Assembly (NCBI GenBank): GCA_035798135.1
Contig: JAPFBR010000005.1
Coordinates: 180,342-244,341, forward strand
DNA length: 64,000 bases
DNA from: Sediminicola sp035798135
GTDB taxonomy: Bacteria > Bacteroidota > Bacteroidia > Flavobacteriales > Flavobacteriaceae
Direction of reading: 5' to 3'
Made by a program: the position numbers and the translations under genes. Below the pieces are notes generated by a model. The model was not told where the DNA came from. It made no database searches and saw only the letters and a program-made list of their open reading frames with translations. Positions 1 to 7,986 of this stretch are shown one piece after another. Every line of letters starts with the position of its first letter. Positions within the stretch are counted from its first letter, which is position 1.

Positions 1-34
1 TTCATAACCATTCATCGGTGTTTTTAATTAATTT

Positions 35-163
35 AGGTAACGCTCTCGTATATGAAAATAGCGTTGGTTTACGTTTCTTTCTGCTGAAGTTGGTTGTTTT
101 TAAAAGCAGGAATTTTCAAAGAATTAACCATCCTAGTACTTTTCATAGGAAACGTTGTTTTGC
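35..163 (-). repeat. attC-like site 1
   Basis: This is the leftmost palindrome, about 129 bp, downstream of the NTF2-like lipoprotein gene. The left arm GTAACGCTCTCGTATATGAA pairs with the complement of CATAGGAAACGTTG at 145-158. The right core (GTTGTTTTGC) only partly matches the core upstream of its gene (GTTATGCTTC). It is the least regular site and may be decayed. Confidence 0.55.
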
Positions 164-213
164 TCGCGCATTAAGCTACTAATGGTATCTACTGTCTCGA
201 TAGAATCTGATTA

Positions 214-642
214 TTAATTATCTCTGACAAACCTCACACTTGTTATTAACCCATCTACTACTTCATAAATTGACACGTATTTTGAATCAACTCCCTCTTC
301 CGTCACGTTCTCGAGATTTATAACATGGTCTCCGTTATTCATTTGACTTATAACTACAACTTGAATGGATTTATCAGAAAATTTGGGCTTAAAAATTGAG
401 GTTATGTTATCTGTTCCAGTTCCTAATAATTTCTCAGGATATGTGTAGATTTTAACGTCATGTGCATAGAGTTTTATAAATTCATCAAAGTCGTGAAGAT
501 TATAAAAATCCATTCGTTTATTAACAACCTCTAAGGGTGTCAGACTCGAATCATGCTCGCGTTTCTGTTTAATATCAGTCCTATTTGAATTACAACCAGT
601 TAAGAAGATTAGAATTAAAAGGGGAAGGATTAATTTTTTCAT
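214..642 (-). CDS. NTF2/SnoaL-like lipoprotein (cassette 1)
   Basis: The product is about 142 residues, starting at the ATG at 642. An upstream in-frame ATG at 666 lies inside the attC core, so the internal Met is preferred, and it leads straight into a lipoprotein signal with lipobox LTGC (Cys17). The mature part has the cone-like NTF2/SnoaL pattern: a predicted helix with 'NKRMDFYNLHDFDEFIKLY', a strand with 'HDVKIYTYP', and C-terminal strands 'SKYVSIYEVVDGLITSVRFV'. Such proteins are often annotated as nuclear transport factor 2 family or steroid delta-isomerase-like, usually with no known substrate. It is predicted to be lipid-anchored facing the periplasm. Function is unknown; the fold assignment is from pattern only. 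Confidence 0.7.
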   Translation of the reverse strand: MKKLILPLLILIFLTGCNSNRTDIKQKREHDSSLTPLEVVNKRMDFYNLHDFDEFIKLYAHDVKIYTYPEKLLGTGTDNITSIFKPKFSDKSIQVVVISQMNNGDHVINLENVTEEGVDSKYVSIYEVVDGLITSVRFVRDN

Positions 643-662
643 GTGTTTTTGTCTTAAGTGAA

Positions 663-818
663 GCATAACGTGTTGGTAAAAGATTAGTTACGTTGTTTAA
701 GCAACCAATTTAGCAAATACAAACCAAATAGAATCCCGATAGCTATCGGGAGCAAGTCCCGAAGCGTCGGGATTCAGAAGAGGCAAGAACAAGCAATTAC
801 TTATAGCTATTGTTGTGC
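663..818 (-). repeat. attC-like site 2
   Basis: This 156-bp palindrome follows the Coq4-like gene. It belongs to a body family shared with the sites at 2707, 9215 and 15777 (left arm AACGTGTT, then a conserved AATTTAGCAAATACAAACC block, right arm TTATAGCTATTGTTG). Its central loop contains two hairpins with CCCGAT/ATCGGG arms at 735-774. Confidence 0.75.
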
Positions 819-829
819 GTTCGTGTTTT

Positions 830-1273
830 TTATAATATATGAATGTTAAATTCTTTTCTTATTTCAGAAATAGGTATGTCCAAATAGGGTTCGTACTCTG
901 ACCAAGGCCATGGTTTGTGCATCTTCTTTGATCGTATGATCAGCGCAGGGATGGATATTAGGAACTTGAAGATATTACTTACCACATGGACAAGGCTGAA
1001 ATCTCTGGATAATTCAAATGCATTGGCTTTTTTATAAGCGCTGATGTGATTCCAAAATCCCAAAGTTGTGCCGAAGATCGTCCATATTTTTACCGAACCT
1101 TCACCGAAAAGTGATATATCACAACCAAAGAGTACATGAGCAATATCGTGCGACTTAAAGAAAGATTTAACTTCACTAGGAATTCCTTCTTTGTTATGGT
1201 TTAGATGACTCTTGTGTTCTTTATAGAACTTCTCCAGGCCTTGCTTAAGTGTTATATTTATTTCCCTCTTCAT
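830..1273 (-). CDS. Coq4-like protein (cassette 2)
   Basis: The 147-residue product has an HDxxH motif at residues 42-46 followed by Glu58. This reproduces the HDxxH-x11-E zinc-ligand motif of the Coq4 family, which takes part in ubiquinone biosynthesis in eukaryotes and some bacteria. The rest matches poorly: the protein is shorter than Coq4 (about 220-260 residues) and has a hydrophobic stretch near residues 99-115 (FKFLISIPALIIR). Flavobacteria normally make menaquinone, so a role in ubiquinone synthesis is unlikely; a lipid or prenyl ligand is a guess. The start ATG at 1273 lies about 45 bp inside the cassette boundary. The motif is seen directly; the function is unknown. Confidence 0.6.
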   Translation of the reverse strand: MKREINITLKQGLEKFYKEHKSHLNHNKEGIPSEVKSFFKSHDIAHVLFGCDISLFGEGSVKIWTIFGTTLGFWNHISAYKKANAFELSRDFSLVHVVSNIFKFLISIPALIIRSKKMHKPWPWSEYEPYLDIPISEIRKEFNIHIL

Positions 1274-1312
1274 TTAGTGATTCAATTTCACTACTGATGA
1301 TCTATTTATGAC

Positions 1313-1450
1313 ATACAGCGGTTAGGCTAAGAATCAGTTTTTGAGATATGATGTTAATCAAATCGAGCTTGGATTCATGCCGGATTAAAAGTACGAAAAC
1401 TTTTGAATTGTAGTAAATATGCTAAACAATGGTTTTGGCCATTGTTGTAT
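1313..1450 (-). repeat. attC-like site 3
   Basis: This 138-bp palindrome follows the VOC protein gene. Its right core GTTGTATGCC is an exact 10-base inverted copy of the core upstream of that gene (GGCATACAAC at 1864-1873). Its body (GATTTGATGTTAATCAAAT-type block, then AAATATGCTAAACAATGG) is nearly the same as the site at 16401-16538. The left core is GCTGTAT on the minus strand, one base off GTT. Confidence 0.78.
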
Positions 1451-1458
1451 GCCGTTTT

Positions 1459-1845
1459 TTATTCAGTTAATTCAATTAAATTTCCTTCTGGGTCAGAGAT
1501 TACACTTTCATAATATCCATCTCCAGTTGTCCGAGGTTCTCCAAATATATTAAATCCATTTTTCCGTAATAATTCAGTAAGAGAGTCAACCTTTTCCTTT
1601 GACCCAACAGATATAGCAAAATGAGTCAATCTTAATTTTGAATCCGATTTCTCAATTAATTCAGAAATGTCAGGTCTATGCATTAATTCAATACGCGCAC
1701 CATTTTCAAAAGCTAAAAAATATGAGCTAAACTTTTTCTTTGGATTAAAATATTTTTCATTAGAATTTAAGTCAAAGAATTTAAGATAAAAGTTTTTCAT
1801 TTTTTCTAAATCCATGGTCCAGATAGCGATATGTTCAATTTTCAT
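1459..1845 (-). CDS. VOC family / glyoxalase-like protein (cassette 3)
   Basis: The 128-residue product is a single vicinal-oxygen-chelate unit with two beta-alpha-beta-beta-beta modules. It opens with KIEHIAIWTMDLEKMKNFY and the second module begins near RLTHFAISV. The likely metal ligands are His5, Glu53 (RIELMH), His75 and Glu126 (NLIELTE), in the order typical of glyoxalase I-like members. The motif SDPEGNLIEL near the C-terminus is characteristic. The family includes lactoylglutathione lyases, fosfomycin-modifying enzymes and dioxygenases; the sequence alone does not fix the substrate. No signal peptide is present, so it is cytoplasmic. Comparable VOC genes are frequent cargo of integron cassettes. 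Confidence 0.85.
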   Translation of the reverse strand: MKIEHIAIWTMDLEKMKNFYLKFFDLNSNEKYFNPKKKFSSYFLAFENGARIELMHRPDISELIEKSDSKLRLTHFAISVGSKEKVDSLTELLRKNGFNIFGEPRTTGDGYYESVISDPEGNLIELTE

Positions 1846-1866
1846 TCAGTATTTTTCTTAAATGGC

Positions 1867-1916
1867 ATACAACGGTTTGAATAAACAGTCGTTTTAATGT
1901 TGTTTATTTTTTGGTG
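1867..1916 (-). repeat. attC-like site 4 (short)
   Basis: This site is only about 50 bp. The arms AATAAACA (1881-1888) and TGTTTATT (1901-1908) pair. The left core is perfect (CATACAAC), but the right core is eroded to TTTGGTG, where the matching core of its own cassette would predict GTTGGTA. It is probably a decayed site. Confidence 0.55.
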
Positions 1917-1926
1917 ATAGTAGTTT

Positions 1927-2691
1927 CTATTCTTCGTTTACCATTTCTATGGATAAGTCGTCATTATATACAACACCACTTGTTAATTGAGGAGAACAGT
2001 ACATCCCAAAATGTGCTTGTGAGAGTCTGTTTTTGGTTTCCCCGATTTTTGCATGTGATACTAATTGTCCATTTTGCCAAACTTTTGCATATCCTCCATT
2101 ACTCAGATCCAAATATACTTTGAGTTCGACCCATTCTTTTTGAGGGAAAGTAATGCTTGTAGTTTGGAATTCATGTTCTTGTTCATTTTGCTTTGGTACA
2201 TTCTGTAGATGTACGTAACCGTCATGAGATAAATTGACCAATATTGTTCTATCCCAATTGTCAGACTCGTCATTCGTGAATGTAGCGAAGCTAAACCAAT
2301 CATTTTCACTTCCAGCTGTGCTTGCCTGTAAATCGATATCTAACCATACCCAAAATGTTATGTAACAAGGGGAAACAAACGAACCGTCTGATGTCTTTTG
2401 AAGTTGAATAGTCGGATATCCTCTATGGTTATTATTTTCAGTAATTGAAGGAGGGTTCGCTCCATCAATCCACGCCTTATGGGCATAGGGTCCACTATGT
2501 ACTATAGAATCAGATAATTCATGATAAGTTGTTCCCTTGTGTCCTTGTGGTGTAAGGTAGAAACCTGCAAAATCATCAACACTTTCAAATGAAGTGGTAA
2601 ACGATCTTTTTTCGAGATTTTCCTTCATACAAGAATAAGTGATAATAAGGGTGCATGCTAATAATCCAATTTTTAAAATATATATTTTCAT
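1927..2691 (-). CDS. Lipoprotein with concanavalin/LamG-like fold (cassette 4)
   Basis: The product is about 254 residues. The ATG at 2691 is chosen because it directly precedes a signal peptide (KIYILKIGLLACTLIITYSC) with lipobox TYSC; the longer reading frame runs into the upstream attC. The mature part looks like an all-beta jelly roll: 'GPYAHKAWIDG', 'CYITFWVWLDIDL', 'KEWVELKVYLDLSNGGYAKVW' and 'YNDDLSIEM'. It resembles the LamG/concanavalin or polysaccharide-lyase-like domains that bind or cleave carbohydrate. Catalytic residues cannot be named. It is probably anchored in the outer membrane; a role in glycan binding is inference. Confidence 0.6.
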   Translation of the reverse strand: MKIYILKIGLLACTLIITYSCMKENLEKRSFTTSFESVDDFAGFYLTPQGHKGTTYHELSDSIVHSGPYAHKAWIDGANPPSITENNNHRGYPTIQLQKTSDGSFVSPCYITFWVWLDIDLQASTAGSENDWFSFATFTNDESDNWDRTILVNLSHDGYVHLQNVPKQNEQEHEFQTTSITFPQKEWVELKVYLDLSNGGYAKVWQNGQLVSHAKIGETKNRLSQAHFGMYCSPQLTSGVVYNDDLSIEMVNEE

Positions 2692-2706
2692 CTTTTGTTT
2701 AATTAC

Positions 2707-2861
2707 TACCAACGTGTTTGTGTATGGTTTGTTACGTGTTTTAAGCACCTAATTTAGAAAATACAAACCGAATAGAATCCCGAAGGGTCGGGAGCGAGTC
2801 CCGAAACGTCGGGATTCAGAAGTAGGGGAGATTAAGCGATTACTTATAGCTATTGTTGGCA
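2707..2861 (-). repeat. attC-like site 5
   Basis: This 155-bp palindrome follows the lipoprotein gene ending at 2869. It is the same family as the site at 663-818, including the AAATACAAACCGAATAGAA block. Two CCCGA/TCGGG hairpins lie at 2778-2814. Its right core GTTGGCAAA matches the core upstream of its gene over 9 bases. Confidence 0.78.
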
Positions 2862-2868
2862 AATGTTT

Positions 2869-3681
2869 TTATTTTTCGAGCGTGTAATTCTCTATTATTG
2901 ATGTTACATTTTTTATTTTTTTCCATTCCGTTGGTCTTTCAAAATCCTGCTCAGATTTTAAAATCTGAGCATTTGGATAATTATTTTTTATATACTTCCA
3001 AGTAGTATCTTTCCACTTGCTATTATCCATTTCAATAAGTTTTACATTTTTTAGAGGTCCAGAAACAGCTTTCCCAATTAAAGGCCACCAAAGGCTTTCT
3101 GTTTCCCTATCCCAAAAGACAAACCCATCTAATCCGTTCCATACATTTTTATCATAATAGGTGTATCCGCTTAACGCAAATGTTAGTTCTTTGCCTCCAT
3201 AATCACGCTCATAAATAGCTCCTAAATCAGCTAAAATGCAGTAAGCTGCCATTATTGGTTGTCCGTCTAAAACATCATTTACAATTTCATGTCTTGTTAG
3301 GTCTTTGACAGAATAAGCTTTAATATCATTTCCAGAATGAGCTAATAGAAATCTAGTGCTATCTGCCCAAATTTTATTTGCTTGGCTAACAGTAATGAAT
3401 TCAGGATTTAATAATGCCGGAAATTTTTCACGACCTATTCCATAATGGAATTGTTCATCTTTAAGTAAATAACCAGTTATGTCGAAATGTTGATTTTCAT
3501 TTTCTCCACCATAAAGCATTTTCTTGCCGTTAACTTCGAAAAATTTACTATTTTCTGCTGCTATTGGTCGTTTCTTTTTTGCATTTTCATTATTTTCTGT
3601 AGGCTTAATATTTTCCTTTTTTGTTTGCTCTTTACATCCTATTAAAAGAACAGTCAGGCATAGTAAAATGATTCTTTTCAT
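2869..3681 (-). CDS. Lipoprotein of unknown function (cassette 5)
   Basis: The product is about 270 residues from the ATG at 3681, which begins a lipoprotein signal (lipobox LIGC, Cys16). A charged Lys/Glu/Asn linker of about 30 residues follows the Cys, then a globular region rich in aromatic residues (YGGENENQHFDITGYLL, YGIGREKFPALLNPEF, GYTYYDKNVWNGLDGFVFWD). No family was recognised. The linker after the Cys fits an outer-membrane or surface lipoprotein. It is cargo of a cassette whose flanking cores match over 9 bases. Confidence 0.7.
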   Translation of the reverse strand: MKRIILLCLTVLLIGCKEQTKKENIKPTENNENAKKKRPIAAENSKFFEVNGKKMLYGGENENQHFDITGYLLKDEQFHYGIGREKFPALLNPEFITVSQANKIWADSTRFLLAHSGNDIKAYSVKDLTRHEIVNDVLDGQPIMAAYCILADLGAIYERDYGGKELTFALSGYTYYDKNVWNGLDGFVFWDRETESLWWPLIGKAVSGPLKNVKLIEMDNSKWKDTTWKYIKNNYPNAQILKSEQDFERPTEWKKIKNVTSIIENYTLEK

Positions 3682-3699
3682 ATTTCTTTTTTTAATGTT

Positions 3700-3880
3700 T
3701 GCCAACGGTCTCGGCTCGTATGTTTACGAAGTGTTACTTATTATATATAAATATAGTAGTTTTCTAATTATTAATATGAGCTAAAATAGAAGGGACAGAG
3801 AGGTCTCGGCTAGATACACCTAAGTGATATCGTTTCTTAAATAGGCTAGAACTAGCAATAAATCATATACTGTGTTGTGC
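3700..3880 (-). repeat. attC-like site 6
   Basis: This 181-bp site follows the first serine hydrolase gene. The right core GTTGTGCAA is an inverted copy of the core upstream of that gene (TTGCACAAC, 5021-5029). Its inner arms (GGTCTCGGCT near 3707; AATCATATACTGT near 3860) are less regular than in other sites. Confidence 0.68.
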
Positions 3881-3904
3881 AATGTTTTTGCTTTAAATAT
3901 GTCC

Positions 3905-5005
3905 TTATTTTTCTAATTTCTTGTCAGCTATCAATTCCATAAAAAAATCAGATAATTTTGAAGCTCCATTATTTCCGCCATCGTCTATATTGGATAAAAT
4001 TACGACGGTATAATGGTCAGTCATAAAATCCATTAATTCACAATGTATTCCGTACCAACCACCACTATGACCAAGAATGTTCTGATTGTATCTTTGGTCA
4101 ACACCAATTCCATAACCCATATGTGTATTATAACCTTTCACTTTTGGTTCGAACATCAATTCAGTTGTTTTTTTATTTAAAAGTTTATAGTTTCTTAAGG
4201 CTTTTGAAAAGTTAAATAAGTCGCTTACAGTTGAATAATAAAAACCCCCTGGTGATGCTTTTGTTAAATAGTAGTCATTTTTTTTGAGAGTTTTATTTTT
4301 CCCAAACATTGACGTGTATCCACTTGCTGTATTGCTCACAATAGAATCAATTTCTAATTCAGTTGTGTTAAACATTTCGGCAGGTTTTAATATAGCGTCT
4401 TTTATATAGTCATAATAGTTTTTACCGCTTACCTTTTCTATGATTAGACCAAGAATGACAAATCCTGTTGCACTATAATCGTATTTAGTTCCTGGTTTAG
4501 ATAAAAGTGAATCATTAACAAACAGTGGAACAAAATCTGAAATGTTTTTATATTCTGAATTCCTTATTTTATCTATATCTGCCACATAAAAATTATTAAG
4601 TCCTGACGTGTGTGTTAGCAATTGATGAGCTGTTACTGAATCTCTTAAGAGTTTATTGGGGTAGTCAGGTAAATAGTCGCCAATCGGACTTTTTAATTTT
4701 AACTTTCCTTTCTCGTATAATTGCAAGGCTGCAACTGCCGTAAACAGTTTGGTGATAGAAGCAATATTGAATTTAGTATCGATATTGTTTTTTACGTTAA
4801 ATTCAATACTTGCTTGTCCGTAAGCTCGTTTTTCTATTATTTTGTCATTATGTGCAACTAAGACTGTTCCCGAAAAATCATTTTTATTTAAATCGTTTAG
4901 ATATGAATTGATTTTAATTTTTTTTTCACTGTTGGATTGTCCAAAACTTAAAGTGACAATGAATAAAATAGTGGCCGTTAGATAAAGTTTTAATCTATTA
5001 TTCAT
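3905..5005 (-). CDS. Serine hydrolase, class C beta-lactamase/penicillin-binding fold (cassette 6)
   Basis: The 366-residue exported product has a signal peptide ending near SFGQ (residue 23). The nucleophile motif is SITK (Ser83-Lys86) and the third motif is HSGG (residues 313-316). The second motif, usually YxN, reads YSA (177-179), so the Asn is replaced. The family covers class C beta-lactamases, D,D-peptidases, esterases and D-aminopeptidases; most flavobacterial members are probably esterases or peptidases rather than resistance enzymes. It is one of three such genes in the array (also 10701 and 12305), and they are not close copies. The attC core lies 18 bases upstream of the ATG, so there is little room for a promoter of its own. 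Confidence 0.88.
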   Translation of the reverse strand: MNNRLKLYLTATILFIVTLSFGQSNSEKKIKINSYLNDLNKNDFSGTVLVAHNDKIIEKRAYGQASIEFNVKNNIDTKFNIASITKLFTAVAALQLYEKGKLKLKSPIGDYLPDYPNKLLRDSVTAHQLLTHTSGLNNFYVADIDKIRNSEYKNISDFVPLFVNDSLLSKPGTKYDYSATGFVILGLIIEKVSGKNYYDYIKDAILKPAEMFNTTELEIDSIVSNTASGYTSMFGKNKTLKKNDYYLTKASPGGFYYSTVSDLFNFSKALRNYKLLNKKTTELMFEPKVKGYNTHMGYGIGVDQRYNQNILGHSGGWYGIHCELMDFMTDHYTVVILSNIDDGGNNGASKLSDFFMELIADKKLEK

Positions 5006-5022
5006 AGGGTTGTTTTAATGTT

Positions 5023-5171
5023 GCACAACGGTCTTGGTTAACGCAAGTAGTGTAGAGTAGGGAAGCGTCCCGATAGCTATCGGGATTGTCGGCTTAGTTG
5101 TTTGTTACTTGATGTCTAAAATATATCTTTTCATTGAAATACACGCTATTTGCGCTTGACCGATGTTGTGT
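5023..5171 (-). repeat. attC-like site 7
   Basis: This 149-bp site follows the thioredoxin cassette. Arms CGGTCTTGGTTAACGCAAG and TTGCGCTTGACCG pair. The loop carries a TCCCGATAGCTATCGGGA palindrome at 5068-5085. The right core plus flank GTTGTGTGTAGTTAC matches the inverted copy upstream of its gene at 14 of 15 bases. Confidence 0.8.
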
Positions 5172-5175
5172 GTAG

Positions 5176-5675
5176 TTACTTATCTTGATTATTGCAGAAT
5201 TTAATTAAATCAGATTTTGTCATTGCACCTGCAAATCGTTTAATTTCTTTTCCGTTTTAACTAATATAAATTGAGGTAGACCTCTTATTTGGTATTTGTC
5301 AATTATACTTTTATTAAAGTCAGCATTCACCTTTCCCACTTTAATATTTTTTGATTCGGATGCGAATTTTTCAATTATTGAACTCATCATTACACAAGGG
5401 CCACACCATTCAGCCCAAAAATCAAGCAATACTAATTCTTCCTTATTTAAGATTGTTTCAATGTTGCTTTCATCAAGCGTTAGGATCTTAGAGTGACTAT
5501 TAGTTTGAAATACTTTTTTATAAATATATCTAAAAGGAAAAGTCAATGCAGCAATAAATGTGGATGAAATGAATAAAATAAAAGCTACGATATAATTTGA
5601 AATCGTACTTAAATTTTTAGTCTTTTCAAAATTTATTTCAGATTGGTTTTGGTATTCAATTATCTTTTCTATCAT
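5176..5675 (-). pseudogene. Membrane-anchored thioredoxin with C-terminal frameshift (cassette 7)
   Basis: The intact reading frame runs from 5675 to a stop at 5220 (151 residues). It has an N-terminal transmembrane helix near residues 28-46 and a thioredoxin domain with active site WCGPC (Cys91, Cys94) and cis-proline at 134 (RGLPQF). It then ends abnormally in the last beta strand. Adding one A to the run at 5255-5258 restores a normal thioredoxin ending, with VKNGKEIKRFAGAMTKSDL and further residues, and a stop at 5176-5178. That stop touches the attC core, as in other cassettes. So one base appears to have been lost. The truncated product lacks the final strand and helix. A sequencing error or programmed frameshift cannot be excluded. 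Confidence 0.8.
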
Positions 5676-5691
5676 TTTTTCTTGTAATTAC

Positions 5692-5749
5692 ACACAACCA
5701 CCTTTGGTTAAGCCCAAAATTGAGCAATTAATTTTATACGGTGTTATCC
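5692..5749 (-). repeat. attC-like site 8 (short)
   Basis: This 58-bp site follows the decarboxylase gene. Arms CCTTTGGTTAA and TTAATTTTATACGG flank a short loop. The left core is ACACAAC. The right core GTTATCCAC only partly matches the core upstream of the decarboxylase (GTTAGTCAC). Confidence 0.65.
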
Positions 5750-5765
5750 ACTGGTTTTATTTAAT

Positions 5766-7205
5766 TCAGTGAAGTTCTGATTTTAAGTGTTTTTTGATAA
5801 TATCTAGCAAAAGATCTATCTGTTCAAGGTGAGTTCTAAATTGCACAACCGCTATCCGTATCCAAAAAACATTATTTATGTTAGTAGATGAAAGAAATAT
5901 ACGACCATCATTTTGAATCGCTTCAATCAAATTTCTGTTGAATAAATTTGCGTCTTCCTTTTTGGGAACATACCTAAAAATAGCCACAGAAAGTTCCGGT
6001 TCTGGTCCTACTTCAAATCCTGCTATTTTTTGTATTTCATCATAGAAATACTTAGTTAAGTATAGTTTTTCTTCTAATGCGGCTCTAAAAGGCTTTAAAC
6101 CAAATAATTTTAATGGTAACCACATTCTCATACCTCGAAAATGCTTTGTCTGTTCTGCAGATATATCTGCCGGTGAAATTTCATCCTCTTTGCCAATTAT
6201 ATCTTGCATATAGTCAGCTAGACAATGATACGCTTTTAATAAATGCGCTTTATTCTTTATAAGTATAGCTCCTGTTCCATAAGGAAGAAAAAGTGTTTTG
6301 TGAGGATCTAAGGTAATAGAATCAGCCTCTTTAATGCCTTTAAATTTTGAGTCTAATTCATGTACTAATTTAAAGAAACCTCCATAAGCTGCATCTACAT
6401 GAAACCATAGCTTATGTTTTTTAGCAATAGTAGCAATTGATTTTAAAGGATCAACGGTTCCTGTATTAGTGGTTCCAAAAGAGGCATTGATATAGAATGG
6501 GATTAAGCCATTTTTTTTATCTTCAATAATTGCTTTTTCTAAATGACTTGGTGAAAGTTTTAGTTTTGCGTCTAAAGGTATATATCTTAACTGGGCTTCA
6601 GATAACCCCGAAATTCGGATAGCTTTTAATATAGAATGATGTGCTTGTTCAGAAAGGTAAATTACACATCTTTCAAAATCTCGAGCTTTGATGTTATGAG
6701 CTTCCCTCGCTGTAACTAAGGCCATTAAATTAGCAATGGATCCGCCTGAGGTTAAATTGCCAAAAGCATTATCTTGATACCCCATTAGACGACACATCCA
6801 TCTAATAAGCATATTTTCTAAACGTACTGCTCCAGGCGCAGCATAAAATACACCTGCATAACGATTACTAACTGCTGCAATAAAATCTCCAAGTGCAGAA
6901 GGATAAAGTCCTCCACCAGGAATATAGCCCATATGTCCACCAGAAGAAGGGTTTATACCAACTCCATCAATATTGTTTGTTGTGCTTTCTAATAGTGGCG
7001 CTAATTCAATTGCTTGTTCATCAATGTCTAAATTGTATATTTCCTTACCGTTTTCTTTAGACTTGATAAAGGCTTTGGAAGTATCTAAGTTGTTAATGAA
7101 AGTATTAGAATAATCTAAAACCTCAGAATTCCATTTTTCTCTTTGACTCTCTTTTGGATCTAGAAGTCGAGACAATTTTTCTAACTTCTTAATTTTGTTA
7201 ATCAT
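5766..7205 (-). CDS. PLP-dependent group II decarboxylase (aromatic-amino-acid/glutamate decarboxylase family, cassette 8)
   Basis: The 479-residue cytoplasmic enzyme has the full length of the family. The Schiff-base lysine is Lys303 in LDPHKTLFLP, the cofactor-holding Asp271 lies in HVDAAYGGFF, and His189/190 (SEQAHHS) would stack on the pyridoxal ring. A GGSIANL motif at 154-160 binds the phosphate. Relatives decarboxylate aromatic amino acids, glutamate or 2,4-diaminobutyrate, or have become aldehyde synthases. The N-terminal region (GINPSSGGHMGYIPGGGLYPS) is of the aromatic-decarboxylase type, but the substrate is not determined. It is one of the two largest units in the array and carries one 1.4-kb gene. 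No lesion was seen. Confidence 0.88.
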   Translation of the reverse strand: MINKIKKLEKLSRLLDPKESQREKWNSEVLDYSNTFINNLDTSKAFIKSKENGKEIYNLDIDEQAIELAPLLESTTNNIDGVGINPSSGGHMGYIPGGGLYPSALGDFIAAVSNRYAGVFYAAPGAVRLENMLIRWMCRLMGYQDNAFGNLTSGGSIANLMALVTAREAHNIKARDFERCVIYLSEQAHHSILKAIRISGLSEAQLRYIPLDAKLKLSPSHLEKAIIEDKKNGLIPFYINASFGTTNTGTVDPLKSIATIAKKHKLWFHVDAAYGGFFKLVHELDSKFKGIKEADSITLDPHKTLFLPYGTGAILIKNKAHLLKAYHCLADYMQDIIGKEDEISPADISAEQTKHFRGMRMWLPLKLFGLKPFRAALEEKLYLTKYFYDEIQKIAGFEVGPEPELSVAIFRYVPKKEDANLFNRNLIEAIQNDGRIFLSSTNINNVFWIRIAVVQFRTHLEQIDLLLDIIKKHLKSELH

Positions 7206-7247
7206 AAATAGGTAAATGTACTAACTATTATTATTTTTATTACTTGT

Positions 7248-7308
7248 GACTAACGTTTTGGCTATGAAGCGTGGCGCGGAGCGATATGATTTGTAGCCGT
7301 TGTTAGCG
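7248..7308 (-). repeat. attC-like site 9 (short)
   Basis: This 61-bp site has arms TTTTGGCTATGAAGC and ATTTGTAGCC, and cores GACTAAC and GTTAGCG. The right core GTTAGCGGT matches the inverted copy upstream of the DUF1905 gene over 9 bases. Confidence 0.78.
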
Positions 7309-7318
7309 GTTCGTGTTT

Positions 7319-7594
7319 TTAGAGTCTTTCGTTCAAATGAATCAGTACTTCGTCCCCCGCATCTTTACCAACTGCTTTACGCAGATCAGATTAAATTGGT
7401 AGCTTATGAGTGCCATCTCCCAAAGCCATAAATGAACTTTCGAAAGGATGACCATCAACAGTCCCTCGTACTTTCACAAGACCTTTTGTGCCAAAATAAT
7501 TTACAGATTCAGGCCAAACCACATATGTCCAACCACCTTTGGCAGGACTTTTCTTCATTTTCGCACGAAACTTCTTATCCAATTTAGTTTCCAT
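7319..7594 (-). pseudogene. DUF1905 protein with in-frame nonsense codon (cassette 9)
   Basis: The frame encodes about 91 codons from the ATG at 7594. A TAA at 7391-7393 cuts it after 67 residues, right after GDGTHKLPI. Reading on in the same frame gives SDLRKAVGKDAGDEVLIHL and a second stop at 7319-7321 next to the attC core. That tail is the expected end of a DUF1905 domain (small beta-barrel with a conserved RKAxGKxxGDxV motif). A single AAA-to-TAA change explains the break. DUF1905 proteins are small and uncharacterised. The truncated product lacks the last strands. Confidence 0.85.
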
Positions 7595-7648
7595 AATAGT
7601 TTCAAATATTTTTCTTTCTAAATATTTTTCGAGTTCACCAGCAATGAC

Positions 7649-7853
7649 CGCTAACGTTTCAGCTATGAGTAGTGCGGAGGCAAGGAGACTTTTTTTTCTG
7701 TCTTCGCACGTAGTTAAAGCTTTTTGTTGTGATTTATATTTTTTCGCCAGAGCAATCCCGAAACTTCGGGACTAAAGATTTCGCGACATCATAAATATAC
7801 GCAAACCTGTCGTTTAAGCCTGAAACCCGTATTGTTTATAGGTTTTGTTGTAG
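7649..7853 (-). repeat. attC-like site 10 (long)
   Basis: At 205 bp this is the longest site. Its body (GTAGTGCGGAGGCAAGGA, then TCTTCGCACG, then ATAAATATACGCA) is shared with the sites at 10501, 16758 and 19196. A TCCCGAAACTTCGGGA hairpin lies near 7756-7771. The right core GTTGTAGTG matches the core at 9213-9221 over 9 bases, which places two genes in the next unit. Confidence 0.75.
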
Positions 7854-7986
7854 TGTCGTTTTTTTGCGCTCAGTTTTTTCAATAATCTCCGCTTTCTATT
7901 CTTTTTGAAATCGTTTTATATACTGATTATATTTTCCAATTGGTTCATAATCCATGCCGTAGGGTAACCACAAAAAATTCCTCTAA
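7854..7986 (-). pseudogene. Possible gene remnant downstream of the DsrE-like gene
   Basis: About 130 bp lie between the DsrE-like stop and the attC core. On the minus strand one frame reads RNFLWLPYGMDYEPIGKYNQ, continues YIKRFQKE and stops at 7896-7898, with no convincing start. The composition looks like the C-terminal end of a protein. It may be the tail of a gene lost when the DsrE-like gene joined this cassette. No family was recognised. Confidence 0.3.
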
